Part shown: positions 34,731-47,900 of the stretch, piece by piece
How positions within the stretch are numbered: the first letter of the stretch is position 1
How the letters are laid out: the number at the start of each line of letters is the position of its first letter
From: Owenia fusiformis
Taxonomy: Eukaryota > Annelida > Polychaeta > Sabellida > Oweniidae
Direction of reading: 5' to 3'
NCBI GenBank assembly: GCA_903813345.2
Contig: CAIIXF020000010.1
Coordinates: forward strand, 25,384,425-25,448,424
DNA: 64,000 bases
The notes under the pieces: generated by a model
What the model was told of the DNA's origin: nothing
Databases searched by the model: none
What the model saw: the letters and a program-made list of their open reading frames with translations, nothing else
Translations under genes and position numbers: made by a program

Positions 34731-37700
34731 AATTTATGTTAACTAATTAACTTGTCAATTAGATATGAACATTTACAGTCAATATATTATATAACCTATC
34801 AAATCAATAAAGATAGAATTGATGATATCACAGGTTCCACAGGGTCTATAGATCCTATGAGATACAGAGAAAATTGAATTGAGACTGTAAAAGGCAATAT
34901 TTCATACTAAATGAATCACCAACATTGAAACCAGACTGCTGCAGTGCCTCACTAAATTGCACAAGATGAGCTGTTGTTCTGTTCATTCGGATTTATTCTT
35001 GGGGGATCTGCGGTAGAATGAAAACACTGTTTGGCAAATGGATTGAAATGCATAATAGTCATCATAACTCATCTAGTAATATACAATTATGATTCCGCAT
35101 ATTGTGGGATTAACAGCCTTCCTTTACTATCACTTTGATTACATGTTTTTTACAAGAACATACATTCTTGTCAGATTTTAAATAGCTTTACCAAGAAATG
35201 ATATTGATGACAAAGAAAAAGGGGACTTAAAGACAACATTAAGATGAGTGGCCATGATAATTCTGGATATTGCTATTTGTTTTATAATCCCCACTTACCC
35301 AAAACAATGGTTCATCAAAATATGCCAATACAGTTGCTTTTACAGTCTGCATCATTAAATTCATACTAATGCATTTTTTTTACTTCCAATGTGAAACTAA
35401 TGACTGACCGTTCATACTTTATACATACTTGTACTTTTTTAAATGCTGGTCATTTGACAGGCAAATTTAAAAGTAGACAATCTAAGTTGCATGGTCAAAA
35501 GGTATGTTTGACCAGCTTGTATTTTCTCCTTAATGACTACACTGAATATATCAATCTTTATAAAATCATGAATTATATCATAATAATATGATTGGATGAG
35601 CTGATTTATCTGGGTTGATGTTGGCATGTAGGATTAGATTATCTGTATTATAAATGGATAAGTAGTCTTGCTTGCCCCTGCTGTTATATTTGGGACCTGA
35701 CTTACATTTATATTATAAATATATTACTGGAAAATCTGATGCTTATATGCTTAATGGAGGCATATATCATAAATATCACAAATTGATAATTATTGAGAAA
35801 TAAAACTTTAAAATAAATAGTTATGAAGCAAAATACAATTACATAAATCTAACATAGGAGATTCAAAATGCCAGAAATATGAATGTGAATATACTGGATA
35901 CTCAATAAAAAATCTTTTGCCAAGTCCCCGCTAATCTCACTTAAGGAAAGGGAAGCCAATGAGCATCCAAACTTTTGCAACTGACACCAAAAATGTGTCA
36001 AGTTGTCTAAACTATAAAAAACAAGCTACCTGCCTTGCACCTTACATCTAACATAAACATATAAACTGACTGAGACCATAGTTACCATCCTGCCACATAT
36101 AGAGATAAAACTGAAATGATAGAAACCAGAATCAATTTTTCTTCTGAGATACTTCCCTGCCCCTCCCCTACCCCTTTTCTAAAAAATGATCTTTAGAAAT
36201 CATGCTAAAATGCTTTGAAGAATCTCTATATACAGTGGGGACTATATCACATCCTACTATGACAGAAAAAAATAACAGAAAAAGTGTTGCTGAAATAAAT
36301 ATAGCAACATGAATCTAGTGAACATAAAAAGTCCTTGTTTTACTATGATAAAAATTGAAATACTAACCAACAGATCAGGTTGACCTGAAGGGCTTTCACA
36401 AAATAAACATCGGAGTATGTTATATTCCTTTTGGCATAAATGGTCACAATAACCACATTTTATATTTTCTTGTTTTGATTCTTACCTTGAATACCTTTCT
36501 AAACATGAATAATATCAGAAACACAAAAAGTATATAATATAAAAAATATATGATCTGATGTTATTTTAACATAATTTTCCAGAAGTTACAATGTAGTTAG
36601 GGGAATAACATCTAATGGGGATCTAATCTATTTTATAAGTGATTTCTACCTTATGAATTGAAATGCTTCAAAGTTTTCTCCTCTTCTCAAAAAACAAGCT
36701 AGTGCACTTTATGATATAACATTTTATACATTGGTGTTCCACTAAAGTGTTTTACTTAGGTGTTTTACTTATAGAGGTTCACTTAACATTTAGTCAGTTG
36801 GTCTTGGGACTGAAGAGTGTTCAAATAACAGAGGTGTTCCATTCTACATGTTTCAGTGTGCCAGACATAACATAACACATGTATATACACATATACTATA
36901 GACCCAATGAGTCTACTCCTGAACCAGTCCTTTAGTTCAGTAAATGATATATTTTGCTAAATGTAATACAGCATCTTTCTATTCACTGCTTTCTTCAACA
37001 TCTATAAGAGATGTATTTTTATATAAAAATTGACAAACAAAGGATACCTTGTGTAAAGTGACTTTGAGGTGAGGAACTTTTGACACATTTCTGGTAATAT
37101 TTACTTTTCACCAGTAAAAGTCAACATGCAACAATATGCATCGTGATTAGACATGAATTCAATAAGGGTTGATTGATTGCCTGTTTTGCTACCCCAAACA
37201 TGTGTGTCTTTCTTTACTGAAGAAAAAGCTTTATAACAACGCATAAAGTTTGATACCTTTGGGGGTCGGGAACATCAAACATTTCATAGAATCTGTGATT
37301 ATAATTCTAATAAAAATTCAGGAATATTACAGAATATGTATAAAAATCCTACACTTTATTTGTTTGATTTGCTTCTTAAAAGATAGCTTCATCTACAAAA
37401 TCCTATATATATATATACTATACTTTGGGAAAGAATACAGCATAGATATTTATAATGCAAATAGATGAAATATATTTTTCTTAAATCCAAACGCTATACT
37501 AGAGACATAACTATGACATATGTCAGACTAAAAGCTTGGTCATTATAACTGCTATATTAAGGCATTGCCCAAGGTTTGCTATTGTTTCAGATGTCAGCCT
37601 ATTCATAATTAAACACATCAATACCTAGTATACAAAGAAGGGAGTCGTATACACACAAATCAATAACTTGTCTGCTTGGTTCACACGTAAAATAATAGAT

Positions 37701-40240
37701 GGTTGCAATTTTTGGGATTAATGTATATAGTGAATAACTTTACATTACATTTAATGCAGTCACATTAGATCTACAGCAACAGTATGGCAGCAGTAGCTTC
37801 CCAAAATTGAGAAAAATAAGCAGTAACTAAAAGAACACCTAGAATAACTAAATAAATAAAACTAAAGAACTCAGGGTGACATAATGTTCTCAACAATATA
37901 AACTGTAAAAATTAACTTACAATAATGAGTCCTCGGTGAAGGTATATCTGGTTCAGTCAGTTCTCTACTACAGTCAATAACATGCATCATGATATTGAAT
38001 TATTTCATGATATTACCTATAGAGACCTTGTTAACCACTAACCCAATCATAATATGATATAATGAATCAGCAAATAAACATAATGCAATTTGTAAGTGGA
38101 ATCTGGTCTCACTTAGCACTTTCTACTTCCTAATTACTAGCTGTGCACAGATACCTTTTGATGCTACATGGCTTCTAACCTCATTATAGGAAAGTCTGTT
38201 TATAAATGAACACCTATCTAATAACACAGATATAATTCACATAAATTCATTCTTTTGTCTCATAGGATCTAACGTTAAATCACTTTGAATGCTTCAAATG
38301 TGAATATTTGGACTTCTAAAACATGTAATGATGTACAGATGGTGTTTCTATATTATGTATAGCCAAGTATTTCTTATCTAACACCACAGGAAAGAAAGGA
38401 TGAATCTACAGTATTTCACACCTGGCTGTAAAACTAACAGAGTATTTTCAGATTTGGTCTCAAACTTTATTGGGGAGAGAAATCAATATCAGAAGTCCAA
38501 AGAAAATCTTCATAAAATACTATTTCTAAAATGGTTAAGTAGCACATACTGATTAACTATCCAAGTCTTGTTGCTATGTTAGGTTAGTCTCTATTCAATT
38601 ATTCAAATCAACTTTTATCTCCAAGAAAAAAAACAGCATACAGATAATGATTTATCGATGTTAACCAGGTCACAGGTAAAATCTGAAGTCATTTTGCATC
38701 CTATAAAAAACATTCTATTTCTATAGTATGAATAGATCAGGAACTACAAGCCTTTAGGCAAAATAACCTATTCAGGCTACAACTTATCAGTTCATCTTAC
38801 TATCAGAGTAATAAATGAGGAGACTGCAATTTTCAGACATATAGTCTAAAAGGGCTTTGTATGTGATACCAGTAAAAATAACTCATTTCAGCATCAATGT
38901 TCAGTTAACTCTTATCCCACTTATTACTGTCACACACTGCACTGATCAACCTTTTCAAATAGGACACAGGCCGCCGGCCCGGGCTCCTTGCAATCTAGTG
39001 TGTCATATTATTGAACATATAATAGATACAAAACAAATCCCCCCATCATTCAGATTAAGTTATTGTAGCACTTCAAAGTTGTGAAGTAACTTCAATATAC
39101 TCCCAGTCACTACTCTGCTCTTTTACATATCTTAGTGACAACATATTTGCTCAATAAAGAACATTTGACAGACTTACAACATGCTCAGTTTAAAATTAAA
39201 AAGAACTCTAATATTAAAGTAAACGCTCATTTAAGTCAACCCTATAATTCAATTTAGACAGGTTTTTATTGTATAACCTATAAAAGCAAGTACACTTAAT
39301 ACTTTTAGAAGTTAAGTTTTTATTGAGAAAACTTTTATTCAAGTTGGTGGTATACTACCAATAAATGGTCATGGTTATTAATAAAAGATTTTTAGAAAAC
39401 AGATGTTATTCAAATATGACATCTTACACCTTGTTTCTAGTGCATTTAAGCTTCATGAATTCATGATTCTAGTTTTATTCTAACTTCTGAAATGTTATAT
39501 CCTAACTCATTCTTTGTGATTGTGGACTTATCAAAGGGGATCGAGTGAGTACTGGAATTAAAAGCAAAAACATGTACATGTACAATCTTTCTGACAAAAA
39601 AACTTCAACATGTAAGTCCCTCTGTTGGTGATGATGGTTGTCCAAGAACATAAATGCAAATATCTCATGAATTTGAACTCAAATCATTGTTGAAAGGATA
39701 ATTCATATCATGTAATCGAATGTCTAGCAAGGTTTGGTAAAAAAGAAGGGAGTAAATCACTTCACACGGTCGGGGAGCATCAATCAACATGGTTACAAAG
39801 CAATAAAATAACACATTCATTGAAGCAAACTATTTTTTTCTAAGTTTGACCATTTTCCGAGCTACTATTGACCTTTTATGAGCGATAATACCTTGATAAA
39901 ATCATATGCATTTTAATCCATTGATTTCTTTCATCATACCTTACTAGATAGTGGATCAACTAGGCATTAGATGATCTTCCCCAGTAGAGTCCTATGTTGC
40001 AGGTGAAAATACTATACCATGTTTACTCCATCAAGGTATACATAGATTATGGATAGCTTCCTTGTACCCTCATTTCAACTCAACTAGAAAAGTGAACTTG
40101 TACCTATTCAAATTTCACTAAACACAGAAATCTAACACCCTAGGTTGCAAGACTATCTCTACAGTATAATCTTGCGCGCATACAATAGGGACCTACGTTA
40201 TATTTCAAAAGACAAAAATAATAACTAGACAACAAAAACA
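34731..40240. other. AT-rich non-coding stretch
   Basis: No exon, RNA gene or transposon end was recognised. Open frames are under 80 codons and without homology. A brief GC island (ccgccggcccgggc) is at about 38970-38984. It is likely intron of VANGL or intergenic. Confidence 0.35.
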
Positions 40241-40259
40241 AAAGAAAAAAAACGTCTGC

Positions 40260-40480
40260 GCTTGCGCGGAAAAAAATTGTGGGCCCCTAAAATCCAAAAG
40301 TGGGCCCAAATTTTGAGGCCCATTTTCTTCAAAATTTGGCCTGAAATTAAATAAGGCCCAGTAATCACCAAAAAGGCCCACTTTTTGGGGCCTGAAGGCC
40401 TTGTTTGGCCCCAGGCCCCCTCCTTATCCGCCAGTGGGTTCTATTATGTGCATGCAACAGGCCCGTAGCCAGGGAGAGCA
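40260..40480. repeat. GGCC-rich degenerate repeat
   Basis: Many 'ggccca'/'tgggcc' words lie in both orientations (40280-40420). They are followed by 'atccgccagtggg' and 'aggcccgtagccaggg' (about 40460), which match ends of repeat families seen elsewhere in the window. It is probably a truncated transposon. Confidence 0.45.
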
Positions 40481-40681
40481 GAAGCAAAAGATAAACAGTG
40501 AAGGCAGTAGGCCTATCTATATCTAAAATGTATCACTTTCATGTGATGGATTGACGAAATGTACAAGGCATGATAGAACGCTGTTATGGCCAAACTAAGC
40601 ATATATAAAGAATAATTGGAGAATATGGCCGAAATTTAGAAATAAATCAATTTTTGGATCAATGAGCAGCATACTTTTCCC

Positions 40682-41227
40682 TTATCGCATCCTACGACCC
40701 CTTTAGATTGTGGTCGTAGGCCCGATTCATTAGTAAGCCTGTGTTTCTACAATGTCTGAGAATGAACTATGCATTGCACACATAAATGACCTACCTCGAT
40801 ACATTCCTGAGTATTTTAGAATTCTTTTCATATAGTTGAATCGCAAATTGTATGGGTTTATCGGCAGAACGAAGATATTTTCGTTTTTGATAGCAATATT
40901 TGCGTGTAGGTTCAACAGTCAAATTCCTCCATTCAGTTCCCGGCATGCACCAGTCATAAGGGAAATCCCTGGGGAATTCCCCTTCCGACATTTTGAAAAT
41001 TGCTTAGATATTTCCGATGTAAAAACTAAAATCTCTTCGTTCTGACGATAAACCCATACAATTGGCGATCTAACAACATAAAAAGAATTTTAAAATACTC
41101 TGGAATGTATCGAGGTAGGTCATTTAATAGAGCAATGCGTAGTTCATTCTCCGACATTGTAGAAAGACAGGCTTACGAATGAAACGGGCCTACGACCACA
41201 ATCTAAAGGGGTCGTATGATGCGATAA
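40682..41227. mobile_element. 546-bp palindromic element, 5'-TTATC ends, 8-bp duplication
   Basis: CTTTTCCC flanks it exactly at 40674-40681 and 41228-41235. The left end TTATCGCATCCTACGACCCC pairs with the right end, and the arms continue through 'tttagattgtggtcgtaggc', 'cgaggtaggtca' and 'cccatacaatt'. It shares its end type, duplication length and inner words ('gaggtaggt', 'gcagaacga') with 42287-43032. No transposase is present. Confidence 0.87.
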
Positions 41228-41499
41228 CTTTTCCCCATTTCGATCACCCTCCTAGCATTTCGTTCAAAATAAAGTAGCCGAGCAAAACAACCTCAGAAAA
41301 AAATCTCTTAATAAAAAGGTAATATCATACTTCACGGTATTTCAAGAGTAAACCAGTTTTTCAAAATAACAGAACGTGAACATCTTTCAAAAATATTTTT
41401 CAATTTTGGCTGAAGTTTTGAAACACAACACGTGCATTTCAAGGATAGTTCGCCCATTTACTCCATATCATAGACAACTGCTTACTTATATTTACTTAC

Positions 41500-41640
41500 C
41501 AGTAGACCCAAGTTGACGCTCAGTTGTATAACAATTGTCTTATTGCAGTAAATCCCACTAAAAACACAGGTATATTCAAATATTATTACATTTCTATTCT
41601 TTCAAAAAGAAAGATGGCTGCAAACCGATTGGCTGTTTAG
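41500..41640 (-). promoter_or_regulatory. Candidate VANGL untranslated first exon and shared promoter
   Basis: On the minus strand a near-perfect splice donor (CTACTG|GTAAGTAA) ends a possible exon at 41500. Upstream lie a CCAAT box (ATTGG at 41628-41632 on plus) and a YY1-like AAGATGGCTGC at 41611-41621. Splicing from here to the acceptor at 26956 would give VANGL a 14.5-kb 5'UTR intron and place it head-to-head with the dioxygenase gene. This is an inference from motifs. Confidence 0.4.
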
Positions 41641-41854
41641 TTCACCTCCCCTTTTGAAAGGTAATCAACAAAAACCTTATCGCCTATTCTTAAATTTTAG
41701 ATGTATGATCTCTTTCAAAAACATCTTGAATTTACATTAATTTATTATTGGGTTAATGTAAATGTCAGTAATTATCATATAAAATCGAAAAAGGACTAAA
41801 CTGTTTCAGGGGGAGTGTACATAGCGGCAATTAAATGGGGCCCATTAAATGCTA

Positions 41855-41917
41855 CATTTTGATTGGTCATTAGTCTACGGTTTCGTGATTTGATCATGTG
41901 ACTTATTGTGGGTCAAA
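41855..41917 (+). promoter_or_regulatory. Proximal promoter / leader of the dioxygenase gene
   Basis: A reversed CCAAT box (ATTGG in 'tttgattggtca', about 41860-41864) and an E-box-like 'tcatgtgac' (about 41894) precede the ATG at 41918. The ATG context 'caaaATGGC' is favourable. The transcription start is not defined. Confidence 0.4.
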
Positions 41918-44900
41918 ATGGCAGACGGATTTCAAAAGGGGTAAATATTATGAATTTTAGAGATTGTTCTATAGTGTTTCAGCTCCGGGGGAATCAAATC
42001 AACGTGCCAAAATTAAGTGTGTACAAGCCTAATTTACATTAGGCCTAGATCAAAATCATCGATAGAAAGTAGTTTGGTTTCTGTGGAGAACGTATTCATA
42101 GTAAATCTAGATCTAGAATCTAATCCAGCTTACAAAAATGCTGGCCCAAATGTGTAACATTCAAAATACATCTTATTTCGTTTAGGTCAAATGGTAAAAA
42201 CCCGGGTAAGGCACTACACTTCACACTTCACTACACTCCAAAAGCACTTAACGATTAAAGTGGTTTTCTAGTGACTAGGGTTCTAGTTATCCCGTTCCAG
42301 GACTATAGTCCTGTACGGAGCCCATACATTTGCCTGTACGATTACAACTTGGGAGAATTATCTACGCCCCTTCCACTTAAGAAACCTACCTCAATGCATT
42401 CTAGAACTCAAAATGTAACTTCTAATATATTGGAACCGCCGATTGTCTGGGTTAGTTGGCAGAACGAGGTCTTTTTGTTTCTTATGGCTCTTTTGGTCGA
42501 AGTTCGATTAAGATGGCGGTTATAACGGAATTTCCCGAACTCTTCCGTAATAGCACGAACTTGGTTTTTCGTTTCTTCACTTCCATGTAAAATGGATTTG
42601 TTTCCGGTAAGAAACATTGTTTAACCATTCGGTATACAGTTAAGAGCATAGGATGTCGACATGGCAGTAAATATTGAAAATATTGTCCGAAATTTTCGAA
42701 ATTCCCTCTTACCCGAAACAAATCCATTTTACACGGAAGTGACGTAACGAAAAACCAAGTTCGTGCTATTACGGAAGAGTTCGGGAAATTCCGTTATAAC
42801 CGCCATCTTAATCGAACTTCGACCAAAAGAGCCATAAGAAACAAAAAGACCTCGTTCTGCCAACTAACCCAGACAATCGGCGGTTCCAATATATTAGAAG
42901 TTACATTTTGAGTTGTAGAATGCATTGAGGTAGGTTTCTTAAGTGGAAGGGGCGTAGATAATTCTCCCAAGTTGTAATCGTACAGGCAAATGTATTGGCT
43001 CCGTACAGGACTATAGTCCTGGAACGGGATAAGGTTCTAGGAGTTTTAGAAAAGTGCTTTTGTAAATACGCAATCGTGATTACACCTATTTTTTAAAACC
43101 GGGTTAAAACCTTAGGCGTCTTTCTAAAATGCATGGTGTAATTCCAGCAAATGTAATACAAAATGGAATTAGTACTCTCACAAATTATATTTTTATTGGA
43201 ATGTGTTATTGCCACTATTATAAACGTGTAAATCCATTTATAAAAAAAATAGAAAATATACGGGTCATTTCAGGTAGCAGACATAAAACAGTTGATTTTG
43301 CAATAATCAGAATGCCTAGCCAAGCTACAGAATATACTCCAGGAGTACCTGACTGGAGTACAGTTCATGAACCAACAGGAGAACTGTTTCCTCCAATACA
43401 GGTAATTTATAGATTAGGGGTCTCCACCTTTTCTGAATGTGCAGTGGTTCGTGGAAAAAGTTGATTAAAGCTTGCGATTCAGAGTTATGAACTAAGATTA
43501 CTAGATTAGTCTCCAATACATACTGTACTTGTGTAATCGAATTATACTATATTTACTTGTATATTGTATAATGGTTAATAATCTGTTTGCAACCAGCTGT
43601 CAAAAAGATAAAATATTCAGATTTAATCCCTATCTTCATACATGATTCAGAGTTTAATAAATAAGGGTTTTGATATTTCCTTTTTTAGCAATTGTTCTTT
43701 TCCATTTTAGACAAAGATTTATAAATGGATTTCACTCACAAAATTTAATGTATTTCAGTCAAAGGATGAATGGGAAAGGTTAAAACTGACAGATGAGCAG
43801 GTGAATACATTCCATGAACAAGGCTTTCTGTTGAATGTTCCTGTTCTAACTGAAGAACAATGTGATAAAATACTAGATGATTATAAATACTTTATGGTGA
43901 GTGGTATTACAGTAATTGACATAAGTATGAAAGATGTGTATCCTTAGGATGAATGTCTATACAACTTTCAAATTGTGATCAACAGAAGGAATTAACATTG
44001 TAGTACCGATAGATAGCTGTCGCATATATCTGCTAGTATATACAACAGGGTGGTCCAAATCTGCAAAATTATAAAAAAAGTATCATTTATATATAGGAAA
44101 TGATTTATCTTCAAAATGATATATAATAATACATGGTATGATTAAACATATATCATATGATATTCATCTTTAAACTTGGGTATTATTTTTTTGGCTGACC
44201 CTGTATATACATTGTATGATGTATTATGTGTACTCCTTTTTATTACAGGGGGGCTCACATCATCCCGGGAAAAACATGTTGTATGAATACCATAGCAACC
44301 AAGCTGAAGACCCAGACAATGTCTTGGTACATGTCCTTGGCCATTGGAGACTTACAAAACTTTTCCATGATTTGGCATTTCATCCAAAAATAGTGGTATG
44401 TTTCCTCATAATTTTGTCAGATGGACAACTGTTCCTAAAAATACCACTAGATTGTTCTGTTTTTCACTGTTTTATGTCAATGTCACATACTTTAATGTTT
44501 TCTTAAAAGTGCCACTCCTTAAACCTGCTCTTTGCCCCGAAACGCAATCTTGGGTTGTTTCGGGGGTGAACTTTATCATTTTGAGCTGTCGAATGATGAA
44601 CAAATGGGGCAAATCTTGTGTATAAATACTTATGATAAATGTGTAATTTCAAAGATTTTTCATTGAATTGCTTCGATCGGTGACGACGATATGATTTTGG
44701 AAAGGTTTCTAAATTAAGAACGTGACGTCACTTCCGAATTATAGCATTTTGCATAAGTAGCATTTAATTAATGTTGTCATCGTAATATCTCGGTGGCCTT
44801 GCGGTAGAATGCTCGCTCAGCACGCAAGAGGGCCTGGGTTCGAATCCCGCATCCACTTTTTTATTTTTTTTAACTAGATGATTGTTCTTTGATATTACGC

Positions 44901-47900
44901 AGAAAAAACAATTTTTATTTACATAAACTGTATATTAGAGCTTGAAAATGTAAAAACAATATACTTGGGTCAGTCAAAAAGTTCTGTTTATTTATCTCTA
45001 ACTTTGTCATTTTGAGGAATTATTTCTTGAAATTTGGTACACCTATAGAACATACATTGGTGCAAATATTGACTAGACATTGTATCTCAACTATCATTGG
45101 TTACTGAATAATGGTTGCTATGGTAACAGAAGGGCGATGTACTCGGTTCAACCCAATTTTATTGACTTTCATACACTGTTATATTACATGAAATATACTT
45201 TAAACTGTCTTAATATTTAAAAACCCCTTTCTAACCAATTCCCCGATGTCATATCTAAGTTCAATTTAGTTATATAGCCTTCAAAATAGTCGCCTCCTGC
45301 AGCAATGACCTTTCGGTGCCTTTCTACCCAGTCTCTGAAGACCCCTTTGAAACCGCCAGCCAACAATTCATTTAAACGTTTGGGCACTGCTGCCCGCAGA
45401 GCCTCATCGGAATCAAACTCGCAACCCCGAAGACCCCTCTTTAGATTGCTGAAGAGGTAAAAGTCACATGGAGATGTGTCTGGGGAGTATGGTGCTTGTG
45501 GAATCCTGCTCCATTGGAGGTCTTCTAAGGTAGTCTTGGTAACATGACTTGTATGGGGACGAGCATTGTCCATGTGGAAGTGTGGCTTAAACCCTCGCCG
45601 TCTCTTCTGACGTATGGCCCTTCTTGAGTGAGGAATCTTGGAACCCATTTTGAGGCCACGTAACGCTTTCTCAATACTTTAGTGATGATCGTATGACATG
45701 AGCCATGAGAAATATTCAGAATAGAACTAATCTCACCCAGTGAAATGTGCCTATCTTGCTCAATCAACTCTTGTATTTTCTCATTCACAGAACTCTTGGG
45801 CCGGCCAGTCCGTCCTGAATCAGTTTATCCCTTTTCCAGACAAGAAGTCATTGTACCATCTACGGACAGTATTATATCTTGGAGCATCCTGTTCAAAAGC
45901 ACCTTTAACAAGTGAATATGTCTCTTGTGGTGTTTTCCTGTTTTCTACCATACACTGTATCAGATTCTTTGCTTCCACTTTAACAACTTGCTAGGAGAAT
46001 CAATATTTGACATTATTTTTTCTCAAAATTCCCTTTTCACTTTTTCATCTTTTCATCCTGAAAATCATCTAAGGCAGCTGAAAATTGTCACAATTGAATA
46101 TTTCCTTGACTGTGATGTCATCAAAACAATAGAATTGGCATCAAAACCTGTCAATTTGCACAATCTGATATTTCAATATGAAAAACTGTTCAATTAATTG
46201 ATGCCAAATGAAATTAGTGTGACATTAAAAATATGACGTTTTTTAGCTGAACTTTGTACCCCGCAATTCTGTTACCATAGCAACCATAATTCAATAATCA
46301 ATCATAGTTGAGATGCAATATTTAAGCAATAGTTGCACAAATATATGTTCTATAGATGTACCAAATATCAAGAAGAAAATTTTCAAAATGACAAAGTTAG
46401 AGATAAATAAACAGAACTTTTTGACTGACCCAAGTATATCAACATATTGCGTTTTGGAGCGATGAAAGATTTTCCCAGTGTTCACTATTTAATCTATTCA
46501 CTCCTGTGTTAAAAAGACTTGAAATGTGAACATCTAATTTGAAAAGTAAATTGTCATATTTAAAAAATAAAACCTGTCTAATGTGAACACTTTTTCAGAA
46601 AATATCATCGTTACCCAAGAACATAATTCCTGGGACATAATTGATCATTTTGGCACATTGTCAACTAGTCTCTCACAAGTTAGCTGCCCTATCAACCCAC
46701 ACACATTTGGCGTGATTGTCACACATTTGCTGGAAAAAAATGAAATCAAGCATCAATTTTGCGTGTATGATAACAGGGGCGGATCCAGGATTTTGTGTTA
46801 GGGGGGGGGGGGGGGCGTGTGATAATATCTGTGAGCGAAGAGTCAAATTTTGTAAAAAGCGATTAGGCAAAACACAAATTTTCCAACTTTTTAGGGGGAG
46901 GCGTGTGCCCCCGATGCCCCTGTCTAGATCCGCTGCTGGATAAATTGTCACACAAATCACGCATTATGTTGATATTTAAAAAAATTTGCTTTTTATAAAA
47001 TGCCAATACGGTAAAAAAAAAATGTCGAAAAAAGCGAACGCATTCTATTCAGACTTTCCATGCGAATTCTGTGTATGTGACGCATTTGCTTCGAAATATG
47101 TGTACGAGTATATGTGACGCATTTACTTTGAAATATTTTGTACCTACCCCCCATGTTATGTGTTCCCAAGTTGACAGGCCTAAGTTAGCAACCCAACTTA
47201 TTTAGACAGAAATTCAGCTTATGTGTGCAACATAACATTACTCAATGGTAGGCCTAATGTAGTTCCAATATGGATCCAGAGTATGCCAAATATAAATCAT
47301 GCAGATATGGGCAGATTTACGATAATTGATATTTTCAAAATCAGTTGTTCTACTAAAGCATGCGTTGTGTGTGTTGATACCAGTGCCATTTGAAGTGTGC
47401 TATTTTAAAGTCATAACAACTGGTTATCATAATCATGCGATGTATACTGAAAATATTGCTTATTATTTCTCAAAAACAACTTATGTGTAAATTGTGATTT
47501 TTGGCAAGAAATCAAAGTTTTGTTTTCTTTGTGGTGATACAAACCCAGATTAAAGCGCATACAGAGCATCGATTGCGTTGATATTTTTCAAACTACATAA
47601 AAAATATGTTTGACATCAGCTACTTAAATGGGGGATGTTAGATGTGTGTTACCTATGCAATGAAATACTTTTTCTTTGTATATACCATTTATCTAATATT
47701 TTGTATCCTCCAACACACTGGTTAAATTAACATTGCTAGTGCATCATTTGTTTAAGATTTCTCCAGAAAGTCCCCTTAAAAGGGTTACCTCTTAAATGAC
47801 AGACAATGAAAACATCAGACAAAATATTGTTATTTTTGTGGTGGATTTAGGTTTTGCTGTCCAATATTTTGTATCTTCCAAACATGAAGATTTCATCAAT

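Noticed and set aside
42271-42727. Overlapping 70-85-codon frames on both strands
   Set aside because: They fall on the mirrored arms of a palindromic transposon and have no homology.
43129-43277. N-terminal extension of the dioxygenase frame from an ATG at 43129
   Set aside because: Codons before 43278 are low-complexity and lie before a plausible acceptor; splicing from the ATG at 41918 keeps the frame and has promoter motifs.
44783-44858. Functional tRNA-Ala gene
   Set aside because: A and B boxes and an AGC anticodon loop are present, but the acceptor strands do not pair and the anticodon stem has a mispair.
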